Under the pieces are notes generated by a model. The model did no database searches. It had not been told where the DNA came from and saw only the letters and a list, made by a program, of their open reading frames with translations. Position numbers and translations under genes: made by a program. Of a stretch of DNA of 64,000 nt, positions 1-11,535 are shown in pieces; position 1 is the stretch's first letter, and each line of letters starts with the position of its first letter. Source of the DNA: Xiphias gladius (lineage: Eukaryota > Chordata > Actinopteri > Istiophoriformes > Xiphiidae); the NCBI RefSeq assembly GCF_016859285.1, contig NC_053416.1, positions 469,501 through 533,500 of the forward strand, given 5' to 3'.

Positions 1-1
1 G

Positions 2-1230
2 GAACACAAACCTCTACTCTCTAGAGGAAATAAATCAGTTCCTGGATGAAACATTTGGAAAATCTGTTAAAGTGACTTCAGAGACACTGACAAGTTCATT
101 AGATCTGTTGGCATATTAAAAAAACTGGTTGGGTTTGACATTTTGGATGAAAAGAAACGGTTCCGTCTAAGAAAACACGTCACAACTTTGAGGAAAGAAG
201 CAAAAAGTAAAACTGCTAAAAGGACTAGAAGGTCGCTGACATGATCATGTACCACAAGGTGTTTTTTCCTCTTTACTGTTCCCTGCTTGTCTCATGTCTG
301 ATGCTCTTCTCTGTCCCCTCAATGCGGAGCCTCAGAATAGGGTCTCTGTCCATCAATGGTGGGAGAGACAAGCACAAAAGAGCTCTAATATCTGAGGTCT
401 CTGCTCAAAAAAAGATTGATGTGCTGTTTTTACAAGAGACACACACAACTCAGACAGACGAGGTAGATTGGGGTTTATGGTGGGAGGGTTCATATGCCCT
501 TAGCCATGGCACCAACTCCAGTGCAGGAGTAGCCGTTTTGTTTAAACCAACCAAAAATACAACGGTTCTGTCTTCTACTGAAGTAGTGAAGGGACGGTTG
601 CTGATGGTCAGAGCAGAAATAGAGAAATCTGTGTTCTGCCTTGTCAACGTATATGCCCCGAACCAGGGGGCCGAAAGAGTAGTCTTGTTCAACAAGCTAC
701 AAAACAAACTAACGAAACACCATCACGACCAACTCATCATTGGTGGGGACTTCAACTGTACTGTCGACTTTACTGTGGACAGGACAAGCGAGGAACCCCA
801 CCTGCAGTCATCCCAGAACCTAAACAACATTATAACACAAATAGATCTGCTCGACGCATGGAGGGTCAAACATCCACAGTCCAGACAGGACACATGGGTG
901 AGGGTCAGAGACGGCACGGTCAGTGCAGCCCGACTGGACAGAATCTATATCTCCCAAAGTCTCAGCTCCAGACTGGTTGAGAGCACAATTAGTCCAGTTG
1001 GGTTCACTGACCATCACTTAGTCAGCATAGATTTGTATATTTCCCCGGGTGAAAGGGTTAAATCCTACTGGAGTTTTAACAACAAACTCCTACCAGACAG
1101 GACTTTCTGCCACTGCTTTGAGCAATTTTGGAAGCAGTGGAAAATTTGACTGACTTCAGTTCACTGAAACTGTGGTGGGAGATTGGCAAAGCACAAATTC
1201 ATGTTTTTTGCCAACAGTTCACCACAACCA
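2..1230 (+). mobile_element. Tx1-like (L1 group) LINE fragment: ORF1 end plus ORF2 endonuclease
   Basis: Bases 2-244 carry the C-terminal end of an ORF1, with two frames needed and a basic tail rich in K and R. ORF2 starts at 241 and gives 302 residues of an APE-type endonuclease. Visible motifs in order are SINGG, the catalytic QETH, GGDFNC, DRIY and the terminal DHH. This is the enzyme that nicks target DNA for LINE insertion. The ORF1 stop and ORF2 start overlap as ATGA. A frameshift near 1140 moves the next conserved block (SLKLWWEIGKAQ, then VFCQQ) into another frame. The reverse transcriptase is absent: the sequence runs into a Thr-codon microsatellite at about 1215. The element is dead and 3'-truncated, and its 5' part lies outside the window. 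The Tx1 assignment is from remembered motif order. Confidence 0.85.
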
Positions 1231-1345
1231 CAACAACCACGACCACAACAACCACGACCACAACCAAAATCACAACTGCAACCATGACGACAAAAACAAG
1301 AACATTAACAATAATAACAATAATAATAATTATTGTTATATCATT
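1214..1345 (+). repeat. ACAACC/ACC simple repeat grading into AAT-rich sequence
   Basis: Imperfect ACAACC and ACGACC units follow directly on the broken LINE and pass into an ATAATAA-rich tract. The ORFs here are Thr/Asn/Ile artefacts. Confidence 0.85.
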
Positions 1346-3160
1346 ATAATTATTTTATTGATTCTAGGTCAGTATTAGTTTACATCAGGAGCTTGGAGGT
1401 AAAATGAAGTAAAATATAAATTAAGCTGTCAGGTGTGGTCTGCTTTGTTTGATGGGTACTTGAAGTCCAGACCTCATTTTGGCCCCGGGGCCCCTGGGGT
1501 GTTAATCCAGCCATTAAAGCTGAGAACTGAGCAGAGCACTTGATATAGTAATAATGAATCCGTCTCCACGCACGTCACTTCAGGCCTGTTGCCATAGAAA
1601 CATATGATATGAAAACTGTCCTCTGTCTTTCTACGTTTGTCTCCTCTTTCATCTCCTTCCCTTCTCTCCACGGGTCCATCCTCCGTCCGTCTCCTCGTCC
1701 ATTTATTAAACCCTCGTGTCAAATCCACTCCAGCTCGCATTAGCATCCAGCTAACACCAGTCAGTGGTTGCTGATGCTAATTATATTATGCTAATGTGGA
1801 CGGACGGCAGCGAGCGGCACTCACCCATTATCACTGAGTGCTTCCATATAAATGAGCATCTTGCTAACAGGCCTGAAGCTGTTCAGTATGGAGCTAATGA
1901 ACACGATGCTAATGTGAGGCTGAGCGCTCGATAGCACTTGAGCTGCCTGGAGGGATGTCGATCCAGAACGAGATCCACTCCATTCATGTAAAACACGTCC
2001 TTTCATCCTGGATCATTAACATTTTCATTTTCAATGAACAGGCTCTGAACATTAGAAATAACTGCTCTGGGGTTTTTGGAATTGCTCTGAGGGAGCAGGG
2101 ACAAGTGCAGCAGCATTTGTCTTCTTGGACCGAGGTTCCTGTTTTTGTTGTTCCGTTGGGAAGCGGGGCCAGACCAGCACAGACCAGCTGTGGGCCCCTA
2201 CTGGGCCCCTGTGCGTCAGTGTTTATTCTGTCAACAAGAAGTATGACCAGTAATACTCGTTATAATACGAGCAGAAATGAAACCACAGTTTAAACTCTAT
2301 TACAGTGTTTGTAAATGAGTGAAAACTAAACGAAAATGTGAAAGATGGAAAAATAAATACTTCATTGTTTTAATACAAAGTTTTATTCAAAAAATCTCAC
2401 AATTATGACAAAAAGATTTCATCAATATGAAAACAGTAATTAAGTAGTTTAATGATGAGAAACTCATCCTAAAATACAGAAACATTTTTTTGTCTCCAGA
2501 AAAGGTTCTTCAAGGTTCCCCACCTCCCAAAACTAGCTCTTCTTCAGAGGCTCATTTAGCTGCGCGACCGGATGTATTTCAGTCAGTGACGTTCCCCGAC
2601 GTTCTCTGAAGAACCAGACCAGCTGCGACAAGATGCAGGCAGCGCGCCAACATTCAGAAAACGCCGAGCTAACGACCTTTTCATAAAACTAGCTGGTGCT
2701 GTGGATGTTGCGGTGACGTTAACGTTACTGTCAGTCTGATGATTCTGGGGTTGGGTTCAGAAGGAGCCAGGTGGTTCGGGATGAAGACCTTGGTCTCCCT
2801 CCAGCCGTTTTCAGTAGAAATATCCCTGTGTTCACGTCACCCAGGTAAAGTTTTTACAATGAAGGAGTTTTTAAAGATTTGCGTCTCCAGTAGGAACCCG
2901 GGACTCGCAGCTGTCTGAAGACTCCGTTTCCCATCTGCCACGGTGCCCGTTGCTGTACAGGAGAAGTCAGTCGTCCTTTCAAACTCCATCCTGTCGGGAT
3001 CACGGAGCTCTGAGGAGACGTTGGTGGAATGGGTGGAGGTGCGGTGTGCTGTCGTCATGGCAACAGCCAATACAATGACATCAGTGGGCACCAAAGTGTC
3101 AGTTTGAAAGTTCAGGGTGTCTGGAGGTGACGACATCCTGACGTCTCTCTGTGGGACACT
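1346..3160. other. No gene seen
   Basis: Both strands hold only short, low-complexity ORFs without recognisable motifs or paired splice sites. There is a scatter of GCTAAT/GCTAAC words around 1740-1920. I see no support for a gene or a named element. Confidence 0.5.
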
Positions 3161-3174
3161 CTGACCTCTTCGTC

Positions 3175-3667
3175 CTCCCCCTCCACCTCCACCTCCTCCT
3201 CCTCCTCCTCCACCTCCTCCACCTCCTCCTCCTCCTCCTCCTCCTCCTCCTCCTCCCCCTCTTACTCCACCTCCTCCACCTCCTCCTCATCCTCGTCCTC
3301 CCCCTCTTACTCCACCTCCTCCACCTCCTCCTCATCCTCCTCCTCCTCTTACTCCACCTCCTCCACCTCCTCCTCATCCTCCTCCTCCTCCTCCTCCTCC
3401 CCCGCTTACTCCACCTCCTCCACCTCCTCATCCTCCTCCTCCTCCTCCCCTCTTACTCCACCTCCTCCACCTCCTCCTCATCCTCCTCCCCCTCTTACTC
3501 CACCTCCTCCACCTCCTCCTCCACCTCCTCCTCCTCATCCTCCTCCCCCTCTTACTCCACCTCCTCCACCTCCTCCTCATCCTCCTCCCCCTCTTACTCC
3601 ACCTCCTCCACCTCCTCCTCCTCCTCCTCCCCCTCTTACTCCACCTCCTCCTCCTCCTCCTCCTCCC
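3175..3667 (+). repeat. CTC/CCT polypyrimidine satellite with about 40-bp higher-order unit
   Basis: About 490 bp of nearly pure CTCCTC triplets on the plus strand. Within it the words CTTACTCCACCTCCTCCAC and CCTCATCCTCC recur about nine times at spacings of roughly 39-57 bp, so a longer unit has been amplified on top of the triplet. Reading frames through it (Leu-rich, Ser/Thr-rich or Arg-rich) are artefacts. Confidence 0.95.
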
Positions 3668-3787
3668 AGCAGGCAGTTTGTTGTCTCAGTTACAAGATGT
3701 TCAGCAACACAAATTACAGCTGAGTGCTGTTTAGTATTCAGGCCGAGTCAGAGGAGCTTTGACCTGATTGGTTTCATGAAGCAGGAC

Positions 3788-3818
<31 letters not shown>

Positions 3819-4489
3819 ACGTGACCACGTTGACGAGAGGAGGGGCTCCGGGACTCGATTGTCAGTAGGGGTGTTGACTGCAGAGGGTTCACAGTTCTCG
3901 GTATTCGTGTCATTGTGGGTTAGGTAACGATGACGTCCGTGACGTGACTAAGTCCCGTGCCCTCACTGACGCGTTCAAAGTGGCGTTCTCCTCGTCGGCT
4001 GCGTAGCTCGGCGCTGACGTGTCTGGGTGCAGAGGTTTCCTGCTTCAGAACTAACGCAACAAATCAAATCGCATCTAATGTTTAAAGCATCTGGATGTGT
4101 AGAAAGGACAATGAACAAAATCTCGTTTTCATCCCATAACTCGAAACACACCATGTAAACTAAAGCAGATGATTGGCTTCTCTTTGATGTGTTGCATGTT
4201 TTTCCTCTAAACCATCCTTTTCGTTTCACAGTGCCACTCTGATGGTATCTTCTGTATCCTCTGAGAGAGTTTTTCTCTGTAGAGGAGTGAAGTGTGAGGT
4301 TCACGTGTTTTTCCTCTTGCTCTATTACCATTTCAGCTCCTTCTTTAAACAATGTCTTTAATGTTCCTCAACACAGAAGCCCTCGACTCTCCTGGATGAT
4401 GTAACGACTCTGCAGGTTTATGCTCCGATCACTAGTTTTTCACAACAGTCTCTGGAGTTTTTACACAAAAAGGAGCCAAAAACGATAAA
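3668..4489. other. No gene seen; one CA microsatellite
   Basis: A (CA)n tract lies at about 3788-3816. The rest shows no coding exon or recognisable element. Confidence 0.5.
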
Positions 4490-5155
4490 CATCCAGTGAG
4501 CGGCCATTCTGATGGACTACAACAGCAGAAGACCACGTTGGTTCCAGTCCTGCCAGCCAAGAACAGAGATCGGAGGCTGCAGTGGACACAGGCTCCCCCG
4601 AACTGGACCGTTGGAGACCGGAAAAAGTCAGCCTGGCCTGATGGATCTGGATTTCTGCTGAGGCAGCAGATGGTCGGGTCAGAATTTGGCTTCAACGGCA
4701 TGAATCCATGGACCGGACCCGCCTTGTGTCAACAGTCCAGGCTCCTGGTGGTGGTGGTGTAACGGTGACACACTTTAGCCCCTTAATACAAACCAATCAT
4801 GGTCTGAAGTTTACCATCTTCTAATGGCTCCTTCCAGCAGGATAAAGCTCCACGTCACAAACTGGTTTTGTGAGCATGACAGTGGGTTCAGTGAACTTCA
4901 GTGCCCCCCCCCCAGTCACAGGATCTGGATCCAGTAGAGCACCTCTGGGATGTGGTAGAACGGGAGACTGGCAGCCTGACAAATCTGCAGAAATGTCGCG
5001 ATGCAGTCACGTGAACATGGACCAGAACCTCAGGGGAAAGTTCCCCACATCTGGTGGAATCCAGGCCACGAAGACCTGAGGCTGATCCGGGAGCAAAGGG
5101 AGGAACCACCCAGTGTTAGCATGGTGTTCCTAATAAAGTGCTCAGTGAGTGTATA
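4490..5155 (+). mobile_element. Tc1/mariner-superfamily DNA transposon, decayed
   Basis: The plus strand is a degraded transposase coding strand. A stretch at 4930-4970 corresponds to the end of the DDE domain, where related fish elements encode SPDLNPIEHLWDVVEREI; here it reads as GSGSSRAPLGCG-like in a shifted frame and keeps the nucleotide pattern CCAGTAGAGCACCT. The C-terminal part follows at 4985-5105. The right end is CCTAATAAAGTGCTCAGTGAGTGT-like at 5129-5153, the usual terminal-repeat type of these elements. I did not find the matching left terminal repeat. Stops and frame changes are many, so it is a fossil. Confidence 0.65.
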
Positions 5156-5814
5156 TTTGTACTTTAAATGCGAACCCATACTGCGTTCTCTGATCAGTTC
5201 GGATCAGTGACGGTTACAGTGAATAGCAACGAGCTATTCGAGTACCGAGCATTTACAGAATCTTCTGGTGAAGTGCGAGTTTGGAACGTGTTGATCTCAG
5301 AGGGAGAACAGAGGAGGAACAGCAGAAGGTCTTTTATGTAACTGTTTACATTTCAAATATGTGGTCGTCTTAGCTGAATGTCCCACTCCTGAGCCAGGCT
5401 TTCAGTCAGCATCCATGGTCATCATCCTGTGACTCTGATGTGTCCGTAGAGTTTGATGAATGATTCCTTTCTTTTGGAAAAGACGCGACTGTTGCCGCAT
5501 GTCTGACTGTACCTGACTTTATAACAGGTCAGTCAGGTACAGGTGTAGACAGGTGGCGTCAGTATGAGGAGTAAGTGAGAGTAAGAAAATGAGTCAGACA
5601 AAAAATGTCAAGCTAGTCCTTTAACTGTGCGGCACAGATTTAAGCCTGAAGCCGATGCTGATGTTCAGCAGTTTAAACATCTGGTGGTGATACAGCATCA
5701 CATGAGGCATGATGGGAGATTTAATATGTTGTATAAATATCTGATGTTTTCATGTTTCCAGCAGGAGGAATGTGATTAAAGAAGAATGTGGCTGCAAATC
5801 ATATCAGAGAGGAG
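5156..5814. other. No gene seen
   Basis: About 660 bp of mixed-composition sequence without exon-like ORFs or recognisable repeats. It lies between the Tc1 fossil and the purine minisatellite. Confidence 0.45.
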
Positions 5815-7335
5815 ACAGGCCAAAATAACTGACCTTTGACCCCTGAATGTTTTCACAGTCAGCAAATATTAGAGAGGAGAGGACACGAGGAGAGGCGACG
5901 AGGAGAGGAGACGAGGAGAGGAGACGAGAAGAGGAGACGAAGAGAGGAGACGCGGAGAGACGACGAGGAGAGGCGACGAGGAGAGGCGACGAGGAGAGGA
6001 GACGAGAAGAGGAGACGAAGAGAGGAGACGCGGAGAGACGACGAGGAGAGGCGACGAGGAGAGGCGACGAGGAGAGGCGACGAGGAGAGGAGACGGGAGA
6101 GACGACGAGGAGAGGCGACGAGGAGAGGCGAGGAGACGAGGAGAGGAGAGAGGCCAAAATAACTGACCTTTGACCCCTGAATGTTTTCACAGTCAGCAAA
6201 TATTAGAGAGGAGAGGACATGAGGAGACGAGGAGAGGTGGTGAGGAGAGACGATGAGGAGAGGAGACGAGGAGAGGTGATGAGGAGAGGAGACGAAGAGA
6301 GGAGACGCGGAGAGACGACGAGGAGAGGCGACGAGGAGAGGCGACGAGGAGAGGAGACGAGGAGAGACGACGAGGAGAGGCGACGAGGAGAGGCGACGAG
6401 GAGAGGAGACGAGGAGAGGGGACGAGGAGAGGAGACGAGAAGAGGAGACGAAGAGAGGAGACGCGGAGAGACGACGAGGAGAGGCGACGAGGAGAGGCGA
6501 CGAGGAGAGGAGACGAGGAGAGGAGACGAGAAGAGGAGACGAAGAGAGGAGACGCGGAGAGACGACGAGGAGAGGCGACGAGGAGAGGAGAGGCGACGAG
6601 GAGAGGAGACGAGGAGAGACGACGAGGAGAGGCGACGAGGAGAGGTGACGAGGAGAGGAGACGAGGAGAGGAGAGAGGCCAAAATAACTGACCTTTGACC
6701 CCTGAATGTTTTCACAGTCAGCAAATATTAGAGAGGAGAGGACATGAGGAGAGGTGACGAGGAGAGGAGACGAGGAGAGGTGGTGAGGAGAGACGATGAG
6801 GAGAGGAGACGAGGAGAGGTGATGAGGAGAGGAGATGAGGAGGCGGAGAGAGGCCAAGAGAGGAGAGGAGAGGTGAGGAGAGGAGACGAGGAGAGGACAC
6901 GAGGAGAGGACACGAGGAGAGGTGACGAGGAGAGGCGACGAGGAGAGGAGACGAGGAGAGGAGACGAGGAGAGGAGACGAGGAGAGGAGACGAGGAGAGG
7001 TGACGAGGAGAGGAGACGAGGAGAGGAGACGAGGAGCGGTGATGAGGAGAGGAGACGAGGAGAGGTGATGAGGAGAGGAGATGAGGAGACGAGGAGAGGA
7101 CACGAGGAGAGGACACGAGGAGTGGTGACGAGGAGAGGTGATGAGGAGAGGAGATGAGGAGACGAGGAGAGGACACGAGGAGAGACGACGAGGAGAGGAG
7201 ACGAGGAGAGGTGATGAGGAGAGGAGATGAGGAGACGAGGAGAGGACACGAGGAGAGGACACGAGGAGAGGTGACGAGGAGAGGAGACGAGGAAAGGAGA
7301 GGAGGAGAGGAGACGAGGAGAGGAGGAGGGGCATG
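5815..7335 (+). repeat. Polypurine minisatellite, 13-bp unit with higher-order blocks
   Basis: The core unit is GAGACGAGGAGAG and close variants (GCGACGAGGAGAG, GTGACGAGGAGAG). A spacer of about 65 bp containing CCAAAATAACTGACCTTTGA and GTCAGCAAATATTAGAGAGG occurs three times, at about 5819-5880, 6151-6215 and 6676-6735. The array is therefore built of larger blocks (about 330 and 520 bp), each ending in the spacer. The plus strand is almost free of pyrimidine runs. A 491-codon open frame on the minus strand is a by-product of the repeat and is not a gene. Confidence 0.95.
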
Positions 7336-8370
7336 TCCTCTGTCTTCAGGTGGATGCGTCGGTGAATGTAAACACCTGACGTAGTAAATCACATTCCAGG
7401 TAAACAGGTGACCTGAAATCTGAGCTGGATGTTTATCACCATTTTGTTTAAATACACAGTTTATTGTTATTAATACACTGAGACATTTTCTGTCCTGCAG
7501 CCATTTGCTATTTGACGATGTCTCTTTATTGATTTACTGAATGTGTTTCTCTAAATGGTTTTGATTGATTGATCGACAAAGATGTCAGCGTGATGTCACC
7601 AGTTTGTGGACCAATCGGTTTTAACGTGTCAGATGTAAAGATGCTGGAATAAGACGCAGTGATGGAAGTTTTAGTTGGACACTTTATTCTGACAGGACAC
7701 CGACTGACCCTGTCTCTCTGACTAATGCGGACCTCTAGTGGACAAAATGGGGCACAGTTTCAAAATGGGTCAAATGTCTTCGGACTGCAGTTGAACTTCC
7801 TGGTTCCCTGCAGTGATAAACTGACCGTGATCAATATTCACTCTGTTCATCCACCGTGACGAACGAACGTCAGATGAACAAGTTGAAACGCTCCGATATG
7901 AAATAACATCAGCGAACAGCTGCTGTTGGTAACTGCGCATGTCCTGCAGCCATGGACACGCGATGAGACGACGGCCCCTGGACACAGAGGACCACATCCC
8001 CCAGACTTAGAGAGACTCTTTGTGGTGGTTTGGACTCCTTTTTGACTCCGGATGAAGGACTAAGTTTCTCTGTAGCTGCTGAAGGTGGAAATAAACAGTT
8101 TGATAACAAGTTGAACTTAAAGGTGATGAAATGTCCGAGATGTTTCTGCTGAAGACAGAGGGAGTTGGTTTAAAGTCAGTTTTTTTTATTCAGTTTTATC
8201 TTATTTATACACAGATGTTATCTCAGGCCACTTCTCATGTAGAGCAGGTCTAGACCAGACTCTTTATGGTTATATTTACAGAGACCCAAAAGTTCTACCA
8301 CGAACAAGCAGGTAGCTGAAACATTCAGACAAAGACTTGAACCTCTACTTTCTGCCAACAGCAGAAACCA
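7336..8370. other. No gene seen
   Basis: No ORF here has family motifs or convincing splice sites. The segment around 7670-8100 has slightly higher CpG content but nothing I can name. Confidence 0.45.
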
Positions 8371-8374
8371 GCCT

Positions 8375-8445
8375 GCGCTGAGAGTTGAACCAGCAGCCCT
8401 GTGCTCACAGGTGAACCTACTTTACCTTCCGAGCCACAGAAACCA
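8375..8445 (-). repeat. tRNA-like SINE head or tRNA pseudogene
   Basis: On the minus strand an A-box-like word (GTGGCTCGGAAGGTAAAG) is followed about 45 nt later by a B-box-like word (GGTTCAACTCTC). This spacing is that of a polymerase III internal promoter. No cloverleaf closes well, so it is more likely a SINE head or pseudogene than a working tRNA. Confidence 0.45.
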
Positions 8446-8997
8446 CATGTCCTCACCGGACTCGACTTTTACACAGAGACCGTCCTCAGGATCAGCTCAT
8501 TAAGCAGAAACCTGCACCTTTAAGACCCTTAAATATCAGTGGTTACTGTTGTGCATCGATTACATTGGATGAAATGAGCTTCAACCAGCTGACACACAGT
8601 GAACCTGGAGCTTCAGGGTCTCTGGGAGTTCTGGGACTCCAGGACGGTCGACCTCTTTCCCCATGTGGTGATCCGGCCTTGTTCAGCTTCTCCAGCAGAA
8701 AACACTTTCTGGAAATGAGCGTTTGCTTCTTGAAACCAGAGAGAATCAAGAAAAACTCAACTTGACTTTGGGAAAGACCTTTCTGACGTGTGTTAAGTTG
8801 TTTTGAGTGGTTTTCTAAGTCAGGTTGAATTATTCATGAGTGAACTGCAGCGACTTGTTTTATTCTTTATGGTTCAAAAATGCAAACCCATGATTTTGTC
8901 TGAGGCTGAAGATCAAACGAGATTTTGCAGGTTTTACGGTAAGTTATGGACAGAAATGAATTCAAAGGAAGAGAGATTTTGTGGAGCAAGGGTGAAG

Positions 8998-9065
8998 GTG
9001 AGACCTGAACTCCTGACCTAGTACTAATAAACCACCTGCTCTACCAGGTGAGCTACCAGGACTGG
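8998..9065 (-). repeat. tRNA-like SINE head
   Basis: The minus strand reads TAGCTCACCTGGTAGAGC (A-box region) and then a B-box-like AGGAGTTCAGGTCTCACC. This is the arrangement of tRNA-derived fish SINE heads. The downstream tail was not identified. Confidence 0.5.
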
Positions 9066-9369
9066 GTTTTCTGGACTTGTTCTTTCACTGGACTCAAGTT
9101 ATTCTCAGTGATCTGACCTTTCCTCAGAATCAAGAGAATAAACCTCCAGTCTGACTCTCCGTCGTCGCTCTACATTATCTTCAGTGTTTCAGTTTAAACT
9201 CATTCAGTCAGTTTGTCAGCGCGAACGTGTTTCAGCCTCTAAACACGCTTCAGATTTCTGCTCGACCGTCGATAGAGTTAGTTTTCCTCCGCAGGTTGGT
9301 GGAGGTGAGTTTTCTGTAGGTTCCTCCTTCAGTCTGATCTTCTTTCTCTCCCGGGTGGTTTGTCAGCGC

Positions 9370-9450
9370 TGAAGATGGTCCAGCGGGGACGGCTGTCGCA
9401 TCCGAGCGCGTCGTGACAGCGTAAAGATGTGGGTTCGATTCCTGCTGAAG
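9370..9450 (+). repeat. tRNA-like repeat with GGTTCGATTCC B box
   Basis: The plus strand carries GTGGGTTCGATTCCTGCTGA, a perfect B-box core, preceded by a GCTGTCGC block. This resembles the common fish repeat with a GGTCCTGGGTTCGATTCC core. It is followed by a GT-rich stretch, as such copies often are. No intact tRNA fold was found. Confidence 0.5.
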
Positions 9451-10849
9451 GTACGTGACAGTGTGCGTGTGAGTGTGTGTGACTGTGTGTGGGATCAAAA
9501 ACAACTAAACTGCAACTAAAAACTCTCCAACAAAAACCGACTTCAAAACCTAAAACTCTCCGTTACTCGCTTGCGCTCGCGTTCGCGTCATTTCAACGTG
9601 GATTCATCCATTTGTGACATCACTGCCCTCAGCGACAACAAACAACAGGTAAGTCCAACCTAGCTAGCTTGAAAAAAGCTAGCTAGGCTTTTGCAGTTGG
9701 CTGATGCTAGCATATTAGCAGTTAGCTGTAGTTTTCCGATGGAAACAGACACGGAATAAAAATGTAAACCTGTGAAGCTGAAGCTCATTTTGAACGTGTA
9801 GAATAGACGCGTAGACAGAGCTCTGCTGGTCACATTATCGCTCTACGCTGTTTTATTCTGCCGGTTGACAGTTTGAACTCTTTATCAGTGTGAACATGCC
9901 TACGGTGGCTCAGGGATGTCAAAATACCGCCACTTAAAGCAGCTATAATTTTAATCGTACAGCATTAACACTGAAACACTATATACAAAACTCATTTAAA
10001 TGACTGTGACTGTTCTCTGGTATAATAATTATGGCTCTAGTAGCTGCTATTTCACATTCTTGTTTGGTCCGTTGTGTGTCAGATGTGTGTTGTAGCCACG
10101 TCACAACATCAGACATCTGGTCGCTGGTGTTGTATTCTGTCAGACCGAACATCGCGACGGTCGCCTGCTGACGCTAGGAGCTGTCGCTCCGACAGGCGCC
10201 GGCCGTCGCAATTCACGGACAGGAACGGCAACGTTTCAGGATCTGAACCTTTTGACGACGTGTTGTTAATATACAGAAAAGATCCGGACGCCAGCCTCTG
10301 GGCTGCTTAGAGGAGTTCGCTCTGGGGGCGCCGTTCGCATTCTGGCTGTTGGTTTTCTAGAACTCGTCACTGATGATTCGCCTCAAACGCAGCAACTCTT
10401 TGCCTGTTTTTTGATACAAGCTGCAGTGGACCTGCTGTATTGTTATTGGTACCGTGTCTCCCTTCCTTCCTCTTCTTCTTCTTCTTCTTCTATTCTTTGT
10501 GTCTGATGTCCGACTAGTACACTTGAGTTGCTACGCTGCCCGGAGGAATCGCATCTCCAAGACCGACGACCTCTGCGGTACCTTTGGTACCTGTGGTTCT
10601 GTAGAAAACCAAGTACCGTCACACTTCTTAGACTTGTGGCGTTGACCTGGTACCGAGGTATCGGTTCTCGGGAGCTCCCTATTGTACTATGTTAAGTTTT
10701 ATACTTCAGCCTGTTTTATCATCCTCATATCTGTAAAGTCACGTTCAGTTTGTTTTACCACCAGTTAAAATAAATAAAAAACAAACACAGATACAAGGTT
10801 TATATCAGAGCTTTAGAGGCGTCGGCAGGACACAGTGGCAAATTTATTA
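9451..10849. other. No gene recognised; CpG-rich stretches
   Basis: Around 9550-9600 and 10130-10230 there are many CpG dinucleotides. A 78-codon ORF at 10074-10310 and a 63-codon ORF at 10454-10645 have no motif I recognise. The segment 10490-10690 contains repeated GGTACC words, perhaps an old transposon end. A functional exon cannot be supported. Confidence 0.35.
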
Positions 10850-11150
10850 ACGACGAAAAAAGAAGTACTCAGATCCTTTAGTTAAGTAAAAGTAGCAATA
10901 CCACATTTTAAAAAGACTCCACACTACAAGTAAAAGTCCTGCGGTGAAAAACTTAAATAAAAGTATGTGAGTATTATTGTTTGCAGATTTCCAAACCATA
11001 GACAAACACTTCATCCTGCAGTTTAAAAAGCAGTAAAAAGCAGAATATTTCCCTCTGAAATGTGGCGAAGTAAAAGTCTAAATCAGCAGGAAATGGAAAC
11101 ACTCAAGTAAAGAACAAAGGACCTTGAATTTGAACTTAAGGACATTAGTT
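10850..11150 (+). repeat. Dispersed fish repeat rich in AAGTAAAAGTA and AAGTACTC words
   Basis: Short words such as TTAAGTAAAAGTAGCAATAC, CACTACAAGTAAAAGTCCTG and CCCTCTGAAATGT recur in the same order at about 13830, 31670-31760, 33110-33170, 38620-39060, 39430-40010, 40310-40400, 51050-51130 and 56330-56400. This marks an old, abundant non-autonomous family (hAT-like by memory). Confidence 0.6.
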
Positions 11151-11535
11151 GGGTAAATGCACCCAACTTTACAGCGAAAGAGCAGCTGAATCGGTTTAAA
11201 TGTAGATTCAAATCATGTCAAAATTTTAGTCTGATGCTCAGAGAGTCCTGGATCTGGACCCGGGAGGCCACAGCTCCTAACTTAATGTGTCAGAGCCATT
11301 TAAAACTATTGTTAACAATTAAAGTAACATGATGTGAATCAAACTGCAGGTTACAACAACATGCGTCTCTTGTTAGAATCTGGGTCGTTGGCGTTCCTTG
11401 TTCCACTGCCTGAGTTTCTCTGACTTCAGACCTATTTCTCAACATCAGGCTGGGTCTATAAATAACAGGAGGAATGGAAAAGGGAAGTATCGTCAGTGAG
11501 TTGTCAGTCTGTCCGTGTGCAGGAAACACAACAAC

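Noticed and set aside
3151-3723. 190-codon Leu/Ser/Thr-rich ORF
   Set aside because: Pure translation of the CTC satellite.
5859-7334. 491-codon minus-strand ORF (LLSSSPLLVSSPR repeats)
   Set aside because: The whole frame is the 13-bp purine minisatellite read on the other strand; no start context, exon structure or domain.
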